DNA of 64,000 nt. It comes from CAITYL01 sp041651315 (lineage in GTDB: Bacteria > Verrucomicrobiota > Lentisphaeria > Oligosphaerales > CAITYL01). Position numbers and translations under genes: made by a program. Of this stretch, positions 60,013-64,000 are shown piece by piece (within the stretch, counting starts at the first letter, position 1; every line of letters starts with the position of its first letter). The notes under the pieces are model-generated. The model was given only the letters and a program-made list of their open reading frames with translations, searched no databases and was not told the DNA's origin. The stretch spans positions 11,984-75,983 of the forward strand of contig JBAZJM010000002.1 of assembly GCA_041651315.1 (NCBI GenBank), in the 5' to 3' direction.

Positions 60013-60338
60013 GAATTCTCGGGATGACTTGACTCTCGCTTGGTTACTGGCTCTTCGTCTTCCATCCCCCCATACTCTTCATCGTCCTTCCATTCGATGA
60101 AGTTTCCGTCCTCGTCAATGACGCCCTCTTCCATGAGGAACGACTTGAATGTCGAATTGTGTGTGGCGTACTCCGAATCATCAATGGCCGTACTGAGATT
60201 GGCGAACCAATAGGCCTTTGCATTGGGCCAACTTGCAGTGCGACGAGCCAAGGATTCGATTTCGCTCTTGCATTCTTGAAGTTTGATGTAAAGCTTGTAA
60301 AGCTCTTCACGTTCCATGTCATCTAGTTTGCTTGCCAT
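60009..60338 (-). CDS. Unknown acidic protein, 109 aa
   Basis: Start ATG 60338 (MASKLDD) after GGAGATGACGAC. Helical N-terminus (ELYKLYIKLQECKSEIESLARR), acidic C-terminus (EWKDDEEYGGMEDEEPV). Not recognised. Confidence 0.6.
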   Translation of the reverse strand: MASKLDDMEREELYKLYIKLQECKSEIESLARRTASWPNAKAYWFANLSTAIDDSEYATHNSTFKSFLMEEGVIDEDGNFIEWKDDEEYGGMEDEEPVTKRESSHPENS

Positions 60339-60357
60339 GTCGTCATCTCCAACCTTG

Positions 60358-60383
60358 AATACGGGTAAGGCCCGGGAATTTCC
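60358..60383 (-). promoter_or_regulatory. Two-box promoter with box 1 in a hairpin loop
   Basis: GGAAATT-N13-CGTATT. Box 1 lies in the loop of AGGCCCGG/CCGGGCCT. Leader TTGGAGATGACGAC-ATG. Confidence 0.6.
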
Positions 60384-60394
60384 GGGCCTCCGTT

Positions 60395-60754
60395 TTAGGC
60401 GACTGCAAGAACTGGCGAAATCGAAATGAGATTCTTCTCTGCCCATTCTGACGAGAAGTAGATGGCGTACACACGTTGTCCGAGTTCAGCCGATACGCAG
60501 TTGCTTTCCCACTCGAGTGTCAGAGCACCTTGGAGAAGGCCGAGAATTTTGCGAACGAGACCGTCATTGATTTCATCGACGTCATAGACATAGCCACGTT
60601 CTTTGCTAGCGGCGTCACGGTTCACTTTGCTAGTTCGATGAATACCACTACAGCCACACCAGCAACCCTTATCTTTCCTGCCACTATAGACAGAAATGAT
60701 GTCTTCGAATTTGATCATATTCACGTTCCCAACAATTTTGGTGGTCGTCGTCAT
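60395..60754 (-). CDS. CxCGC-motif small protein, 119 aa
   Basis: Start ATG 60754. ISVYSGRKDKGCWCGCSGIHRTS matches a recurrent phage motif (YSG-x-GC-x-CGC). The rest is alpha/beta (LVRKILGLLQGALTLEWESNCV). Function unknown; a metal site is likely. Confidence 0.6.
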   Translation of the reverse strand: MTTTTKIVGNVNMIKFEDIISVYSGRKDKGCWCGCSGIHRTSKVNRDAASKERGYVYDVDEINDGLVRKILGLLQGALTLEWESNCVSAELGQRVYAIYFSSEWAEKNLISISPVLAVA

Positions 60755-60774
60755 TGTCGTCATCTCCATTTTCA

Positions 60775-60800
60775 AATACGGATGAGGCCCGGTTATTTAC
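60775..60800 (-). promoter_or_regulatory. Two-box promoter with box 1 in a hairpin loop
   Basis: GTAAATA-N13-CGTATT. Box 1 lies in the loop of GGCCCGG/CCGGGCC. Leader TGGAGATGACGACA-ATG. Confidence 0.65.
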
Positions 60801-60817
60801 GCCGGGCCTTCCGATTC

Positions 60818-61084
60818 TTACCAGCGAACGTCAGCTGGCAGTTGATTGTAGCAGAGCTCACAACTGTGTTCGTAAATAGTGGCTCCGTTGATATCGCCGT
60901 CAAGGCGGAGGCCGACTGCGCAGGATTTGTTGATCGCGTAGTTGGCTAGGGTTTCCATGATGCTCCTAGCATCTTTCCTCACACCAACAAACTCAATCGC
61001 TGCTTTCCTAGTGGGACGGTGCCACTTGGCCCAAAATTCACGAAGCTCTTCTTGACTCATCGTATCAAAGTTTGGGGTTTCCAT
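60818..61084 (-). CDS. Small protein of the ANYAxNK...YExxCxxxYNxLP family, 88 aa
   Basis: Start ATG 61084 after GGAGATGACGACA. LANYAINKSCAVGLRLDGDINGATIYEHSCELCYNQLPADVRW resembles a small module I recall from phages and Planctomycetes. Function unknown. Confidence 0.6.
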   Translation of the reverse strand: METPNFDTMSQEELREFWAKWHRPTRKAAIEFVGVRKDARSIMETLANYAINKSCAVGLRLDGDINGATIYEHSCELCYNQLPADVRW

Positions 61085-61104
61085 TGTCGTCATCTCCAAC
61101 CAAT

Positions 61105-61130
61105 GATACGAGAGAAGAAAGGGGATTTAC
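61105..61130 (-). promoter_or_regulatory. Two-box promoter-like element
   Basis: GTAAATC-N13-CGTATC, leader TTGGAGATGACGACA-ATG. Upstream gene's TAA inside box 1. Confidence 0.7.
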
Positions 61131-61387
61131 GGGCAAAGACTGCGCAAAATTCCGAGTCCTTGATTGGCCTCGGCTTCGGTCCCGTCCATCAACTCGAGAT
61201 AGACGATGCCATTGTGGGTGTCAGGTACGACAACCCATTGGAAAGGTTGAGATGCCCGTTCAACATCAGATGCAAGTCGATAGACTTCGGCCGCTAAAGA
61301 ACGGGACGGCACCCCATCATTGAGTGTTATCTGAATTTGGGGTTGAGGGTTTCCGTATTGACTCTTGATTATTGAAGCTTCTCTCAT
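61127..61387 (-). CDS. Unknown small protein, 86 aa
   Basis: Start ATG 61387 after GGAGATAGTG. QPQIQITLNDGVPSRSLAAEVYRLASDVERASQPFQWVVVPDTHNGIVYLELMDGTEAEANQGLGIL suggests a beta-grasp-like alpha/beta fold. Not recognised. Confidence 0.6.
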   Translation of the reverse strand: MREASIIKSQYGNPQPQIQITLNDGVPSRSLAAEVYRLASDVERASQPFQWVVVPDTHNGIVYLELMDGTEAEANQGLGILRSLCP

Positions 61388-61404
61388 CACTATCTCCGAT
61401 CATT

Positions 61405-61430
61405 GGTATGATAGAAACCCTGAGATTTTC
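61405..61430 (-). promoter_or_regulatory. Two-box promoter-like element, variant
   Basis: GAAAATC-N13-CATACC, leader CGGAGATAGTG-ATG. Same spacing with changes in both boxes. Confidence 0.5.
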
Positions 61431-61436
61431 GAGAAA

Positions 61437-61673
61437 TCACTTCCACTGATTCTGTTCGTCAAATTCCTTTGAAGGAATTGTCATTTCCTCTGAACCGTCC
61501 CAGATTCCCATTGCGGTACGAATGACTGTTTCGTCCCCCTCGATGTCGTACAGAACTTCTTCATCCAACCAACTCGCAGAGTGCTTTTCTCCAAGATGAA
61601 GAACTTCAACCGTGTTGATTTCCGGATTTGAATTTGGGTTCTCAGTTACACGAATTGTCGTCATTTCGGCCAT
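61437..61673 (-). CDS. Unknown small protein, 78 aa
   Basis: Start ATG 61673 (MAEMTTIRV) after GGAGATGACGACG. The start region itself repeats the leader sequence (GAAATGACGACAAT), a partial duplication. Acidic C-terminal half. Not recognised. Confidence 0.55.
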   Translation of the reverse strand: MAEMTTIRVTENPNSNPEINTVEVLHLGEKHSASWLDEEVLYDIEGDETVIRTAMGIWDGSEEMTIPSKEFDEQNQWK

Positions 61674-61693
61674 CGTCGTCATCTCCAACTATG

Positions 61694-61719
61694 AATACGA
61701 CAGAAGGGATCCGACTTCC
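61694..61719 (-). promoter_or_regulatory. Two-box promoter-like element, weak box 1
   Basis: GGAAGTC-N13-CGTATT, leader TTGGAGATGACGACG-ATG. Confidence 0.5.
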
Positions 61720-61737
61720 GTCAAATCCCTTCCGAAG

Positions 61738-61974
61738 TTAGTTGGTGAGATGCTTACCTGATGGTTTGGTGCCGTCTACCCAGTGCTGATAGCTCCCTTC
61801 AATGACCGTCAATGTATCCCGGTTATCCCAAACTTGACGTTTCGCTGCTATCTCCTGTTCTCGTTTCAAGTGCTGTCTAGCTCGATGTAGCACCCAAACT
61901 GCGATGGCAAGAATGATGAAAGCTAAGACCGTTGCAGTACTAGCTGCAATTGTCAGATAGTGAATGAGTTTCAC
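61738..61974 (-). CDS. Small single-span membrane protein, 78 aa
   Basis: N-terminal hydrophobic helix (YLTIAASTATVLAFIILAIAVWVL) then a basic region (HRARQHLKREQEIAAKRQ) and soluble tail. N-terminus likely outside, tail in the cytoplasm. Overlaps the upstream gene by 4 nt. Confidence 0.65.
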   Translation of the reverse strand: MKLIHYLTIAASTATVLAFIILAIAVWVLHRARQHLKREQEIAAKRQVWDNRDTLTVIEGSYQHWVDGTKPSGKHLTN

Positions 61975-62192
61975 AGCTCAAGATCTTCCATGACCCGTGC
62001 ACGGCCTTCATGACGAGCATGGCGCTTCTGACTGCGACGAGTCCTAGCCCGATCTTCGCCATGAGCATAACCGCGAAAGTCTCCGCCCTTTTTCCGATAT
62101 CGCCCGGCTGAACTCTTCAATCCGAGTCTCTGAATGTCAGCAACATCGGGGTATTCGAGTTCAGGAGTTCGTTGCATTCCGTAGGGTCTCAT
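61971..62192 (-). CDS. Basic small protein, 73 aa
   Basis: Start ATG 62192 follows GTTGGAGGCGATAT; longer starts would run through the tRNA-like region. Very Arg-rich C-terminus (EDRARTRRSQKRHARHEGRARVM). Probably nucleic-acid-binding. Confidence 0.6.
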   Translation of the reverse strand: MRPYGMQRTPELEYPDVADIQRLGLKSSAGRYRKKGGDFRGYAHGEDRARTRRSQKRHARHEGRARVMEDLEL

Positions 62193-62210
62193 ATATCGCC
62201 TCCAACACTT

Positions 62211-62236
62211 GTTATATTTGGAATGACTTGATTTAC
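62211..62236 (-). promoter_or_regulatory. Two-box promoter-like element, variant
   Basis: GTAAATC-N13-TATAAC, leader GTGTTGGAGGCGATAT-ATG. Confidence 0.55.
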
Positions 62237-62244
62237 AAACGAAT

Positions 62245-62388
62245 GTCGTGACAGTGAACTCCCTAGGGGAGCCGCTAGAAGCCTCGACTCGAGACTGCGG
62301 GAATTGAACCCGCAACTAAGGTAACTAATCTTAGTTACTTCCGGAGTTTTTCGAGTAGTTAATTCGATCGACCCATCACTGTCACGAC
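62245..62388 (-). ncRNA. tRNA-like element inside a 13-bp inverted repeat
   Basis: Perfect arms GTCGTGACAGTGA (62245-62257) and its complement (62376-62388) enclose a canonical T-arm (GCGGG TTCAATT CCCGC, 62297-62313), a 7-bp hairpin AACTAAG/CTTAGTT, and no proper acceptor or D-arm. It may be a decayed tRNA, a tRNA-like RNA or a regulatory RNA. Confidence 0.4.
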
Positions 62389-62391
62389 TAG

Positions 62392-62474
62392 TGGCCCCTC
62401 CCGGACTTGAACCGGGACTGTGTTACCACAAAGGGATTTTAAATCCCCGGCGTCTGCCATTCCGCCAAGGGGCC
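62392..62474 (-). tRNA. tRNA-Leu (UAA)
   Basis: 83 nt on the minus strand. Acceptor GGCCCCT/AGGGGCC, D-arm GCGGAATGGCAGACGC, anticodon stem GGGGA/TCCCT with loop TTTAAAA (anticodon UAA), long variable arm TGTG-GTAA-CACA and T-arm CCCGGTTCAAGTCCGGG make a class II tRNA. Discriminator is A and CCA is not encoded. UUA codons are common in AT-rich phage genes, so it would help translation. Confidence 0.92.
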
Positions 62475-62507
62475 TTGTGTTTTCTTGTACGTCAAAAACA
62501 GCCGAAT

Positions 62508-62738
62508 TTACTTTACAACTTCCGGCTGAAAAACGACAACTGGTTCTAGGTTATCGCCTTTCCCGATGCGTTTTCCGACTTCGACCCGTTCCTTCATCAA
62601 ATCAAGGGCTCCTTGAATGCGATCAATTGAACCCTTAACCGTGTCGAAATTTTCGCAGGGTACATCAGTGGCATTAACAACGATGACTGCGAAGTGAGCC
62701 TTGAGTGAAGACGCGATATCGAGAGGTGTGATCTTCAT
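62508..62738 (-). CDS. Unknown small protein, 76 aa
   Basis: Start ATG 62738 after AGGGAAAC. Alpha/beta pattern (IASSLKAHFAVIVVNATDVPCENFDTVKGSIDRIQGALDLMKERVEVGKRI). Not recognised. Confidence 0.6.
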   Translation of the reverse strand: MKITPLDIASSLKAHFAVIVVNATDVPCENFDTVKGSIDRIQGALDLMKERVEVGKRIGKGDNLEPVVVFQPEVVK

Positions 62739-62745
62739 GTTTCCC

Positions 62746-62771
62746 TATACGTCTCAAACTGTCAGATTTAC
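62746..62771 (-). promoter_or_regulatory. Two-box promoter-like element
   Basis: GTAAATC-N13-CGTATA, then AGGGAAAC-ATG. Lacks the common GGAGATGACG leader. Confidence 0.6.
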
Positions 62772-62960
62772 AATGACTGGAACTGTCACTGTGATCGAAA
62801 TCCGGACATTGGCAACGCCAACTTCATCTTCCATCAATTCAAGATTGCCCGATCTCTCACAGTAGTCAATGAAAACGTCCTTGGCTTTTTCAAAGTCTCC
62901 TGCTTTGACGAGATACTTTGTATCGATATTTCGCCATTGAATCAAGAAGAGCTTGTCCAT
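62754..62960 (-). CDS. Unknown small protein, 68 aa
   Basis: Start ATG 62960 after GGAGATGACGAT. LFLIQWRNIDTKYLVKAGDFEKAKDVFIDYCERSGNLELMEDEVGVANVRISITV. Alpha/beta. Not recognised. Confidence 0.6.
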   Translation of the reverse strand: MDKLFLIQWRNIDTKYLVKAGDFEKAKDVFIDYCERSGNLELMEDEVGVANVRISITVTVPVIVNLTV

Positions 62961-62979
62961 ATCGTCATCTCCAACCGAA

Positions 62980-63005
62980 AATATGAGTAAAGGGCCCGAA
63001 TTTAC
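62980..63005 (-). promoter_or_regulatory. Two-box promoter with box 1 in a hairpin loop
   Basis: GTAAATT-N13-CATATT. Box 1 lies in the loop of AGGGGCC/GGGCCCT. Leader TTGGAGATGACGAT-ATG. Confidence 0.6.
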
Positions 63006-63019
63006 AGGCCCCTCTCAGA

Positions 63020-63226
63020 TCACACCCTTTCGTTCAATGTAGCAATCGAGTCAACCAGGCAGAGTCGGCTTGAAAGATCCGTAACCCGAGCTTCCCATTT
63101 CGCAATTTCAGCTAGTCGCCAACACGGACAAGCTCGAAGTTCTTGGCGTGCTACACTTAGCTTCATCCTGAGTTGATCGCCAGCTCTAACTGCACGTCGA
63201 ACGGTTCGTCTCGGGGTGGTTTTCAT
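63020..63226 (-). CDS. Basic small protein, 68 aa
   Basis: Start ATG 63226 after GGAGATGATGACA. N-terminus very Arg-rich (TPRRTVRRAVRAGDQLRMKL), then AELSRLAEIAKWEARVTDLSSRL-type helix. Possibly nucleic-acid-binding. Confidence 0.55.
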   Translation of the reverse strand: MKTTPRRTVRRAVRAGDQLRMKLSVARQELRACPCWRLAEIAKWEARVTDLSSRLCLVDSIATLNERV

Positions 63227-63246
63227 TGTCATCATCTCCAACTCAG

Positions 63247-63272
63247 GATACGAGCGGATAGAGATGATTTAC
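63247..63272 (-). promoter_or_regulatory. Two-box promoter-like element
   Basis: GTAAATC-N13-CGTATC, leader TTGGAGATGATGACA-ATG. Upstream stop TAA inside box 1. Confidence 0.7.
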
Positions 63273-63511
63273 GAAAGCAGTGGATGTTCTGGGTTCGTCA
63301 TTGACGCACGGCCGTCACGAACTCGAACATTCTTGAACCCCTTCTTTACGAGAAATCGCTGATAGCGCATATCCTCGTCATCCGGGTCTTCATTTGGCCG
63401 TCGCTTCATGAAACCGAGTTCAGAGTGCCCGATCTCATCGTCAGACATCACGAGAGTATAGCTAGCACTAGAACCGAGAATAGTCTTTGACTCACCAGAT
63501 TCTGTCGTCAT
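63269..63511 (-). CDS. Unknown acidic small protein, 80 aa
   Basis: Start ATG 63511 (MTTESGE) after GGAGATGACG. SYTLVMSDDEIGHSELGFMKRRPNEDPDDEDMRYQRFLVKKGFKNVRVRDG. Not recognised. Confidence 0.55.
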   Translation of the reverse strand: MTTESGESKTILGSSASYTLVMSDDEIGHSELGFMKRRPNEDPDDEDMRYQRFLVKKGFKNVRVRDGRASMTNPEHPLLS

Positions 63512-63523
63512 CGTCATCTCCAA

Positions 63524-63697
63524 TTAGTGATATGATGGAGGTGGCGAGATTTCCGAAGGCTCGGAATTCTCTTGATCTTTGAGGTAGAGCTTAGCTGCAG
63601 CTATCTCAAGTGAATTATAGCTAGAGACATCTTGCTCATAACTCAGAAGTTGAGCGATACGCCGTATTCTGATGTTGAATTCGTCTAGCTCGTCCAT
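63524..63697 (-). CDS. Small helical protein, 57 aa
   Basis: Start ATG 63697 after GAGGGAACCA; GTG 63709 is the alternative. Helical (EFNIRIRRIAQLLSYEQDVSSYNSLEIAAAKLYLKDQ). Not recognised. Confidence 0.55.
   Translation of the reverse strand: MDELDEFNIRIRRIAQLLSYEQDVSSYNSLEIAAAKLYLKDQENSEPSEISPPPSYH
63529..63554 (-). promoter_or_regulatory. Two-box promoter-like element, variant
   Basis: GGAAATC-N13-CATATC, leader ATTGGAGATGACG-ATG. Confidence 0.55.
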
Positions 63698-63716
63698 TGG
63701 TTCCCTCACATCAGTT

Positions 63717-63742
63717 AATATGAGGACAGAACCATCATTTAC
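63717..63742 (-). promoter_or_regulatory. Two-box promoter-like element
   Basis: GTAAATG-N13-CATATT, then TGAGGGAACCA-ATG at 63697. The ACP gene's TAA lies inside box 1. Confidence 0.6.
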
Positions 63743-63978
63743 GAAAGACGTTTGACTATGTAGTCAACTATCTCTTGAACAGTCTTGAGTGGTTCAGCGT
63801 CCTCATCGGGAATGTCAATCTCGAACACCTCTTCCAAAGAGAGCAGTAATTCCACGTAACTAAGTGAATCGATATTGAAATCCCTTAAAACAGACTCAAG
63901 TTGAATCTCGTCATTCGGGATGTCCAGTTGTTCGTGAATAACATGCTTGACTTTGGTTTCGATCTCTTGCTGGTTCAT
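63739..63978 (-). CDS. acpP: Acyl carrier protein
   Basis: 79 residues, the usual ACP size. LRDFNIDSLSYVELLLSLEEVFEIDIPDEDAE carries the DSL phosphopantetheine site (Ser 38) and the acidic helix II. Start ATG 63978 chosen; a GTG at 63993 is in frame. It would carry acyl groups on phosphopantetheine. ACPs are rare in phages; it may feed lipid, quorum-signal or modification chemistry. Confidence 0.85.
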   Translation of the reverse strand: MNQQEIETKVKHVIHEQLDIPNDEIQLESVLRDFNIDSLSYVELLLSLEEVFEIDIPDEDAEPLKTVQEIVDYIVKRLS

Positions 63979-64000
63979 CCAGTCACGGTACACTCAGCCG

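Noticed and set aside
60476..60949. Plus-strand ORF of 157 aa
   Set aside because: Runs across a promoter element and two well-supported minus genes.
61971..62315. Longer version of the basic 73-aa gene
   Set aside because: It would run through the T-arm of the tRNA-like element and the two-box promoter; ATG 62192 has its own ribosome site.
1..64000. Insertion sequences, integrase, CRISPR array, rRNA
   Set aside because: I looked for transposase DDE patterns, tyrosine/serine recombinase motifs, regularly spaced repeats and rRNA cores and saw none.

Overview
The window reads as part of the genome of a large tailed dsDNA phage (jumbo-phage class). Genes are packed and mostly on the minus strand, with many 1-8 nt stop/start overlaps, many small unrecognised proteins, one clear tRNA and no rRNA or ribosomal-protein genes. 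It carries a bacterial-type replisome, phage-style nucleotide metabolism and cell-wall enzymes. The first ~54 kb is AT-rich; GC content visibly rises from ~55 kb onward. The host cannot be named. Several small protein families near 57-61 kb resemble ones I remember from Planctomycetes-like genomes, which is only a hint.

Layout. 0-25.7 kb is mostly minus strand and holds replication, recombination and transcription genes: 5'-3' exonuclease, NusG, DnaX, TOPRIM primase, a Rad50/SbcC C-terminal half, a DnaN-like clamp, a Cas4/RecB-type nuclease, SbcD/Mre11, RecD2, the C-terminal half of an NAD+ DNA ligase, class II ribonucleotide reductase, clamp-loader delta and delta', and two sigma-like proteins. 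A plus-strand insert at 13-15.8 kb carries a thiamine-diphosphate enzyme and the other half of the ligase. A 430-bp gene-free strand switch sits at 25.7-26.1 kb. 26-38.7 kb is mixed: a PurZ-like adenylosuccinate synthetase, a two-domain ThyX, a macrodomain, a PAS-membrane protein, a DHH phosphoesterase, a dNMP kinase, an endolysin and an HhH-GPD protein. 38.7-54.5 kb holds small and structural-looking genes, GalE, a lipoprotein, a NADAR protein and several structured intergenic regions. 54.5-57.7 kb is an operon with a ThiF/MoeB-like E1 enzyme beside a small protein ending in Gly-Gly. 57.7-58.3 kb is gene-free. 58.3-64 kb is a run of small, individually promoted genes, with tRNA-Leu(UAA), a tRNA-like element and an acyl carrier protein.

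Main points. (1) The PurZ-like enzyme has Ser where PurA has its catalytic Asp, which suggests 2,6-diaminopurine (Z) DNA. (2) A two-box element, GTAAAT(C/T)-N13-(C/T)(G/A)TAT(C/T), with an exact 13-nt gap precedes about 18 genes and looks like a phage-specific promoter; in several copies box 1 lies in the loop of a GC-rich hairpin. (3) The NAD+ ligase is split between OB fold and zinc finger, with the halves on opposite strands. (4) The phage brings tau/gamma, delta, delta' and a clamp. (5) A macrodomain and a NADAR domain together suggest defence against ADP-ribosylation-based immunity. (6) A 25-bp perfect inverted repeat and other conserved folds sit between genes and are unexplained.

How the genes fit together: RNR, ThyX, dNMP kinase and PurZ would feed nucleotides to the phage replisome. 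NusG and the sigma-like proteins would direct transcription, plausibly from the two-box promoters. The cell-wall enzymes serve entry or lysis. Function calls rest on motif recognition by eye; no database search was run.
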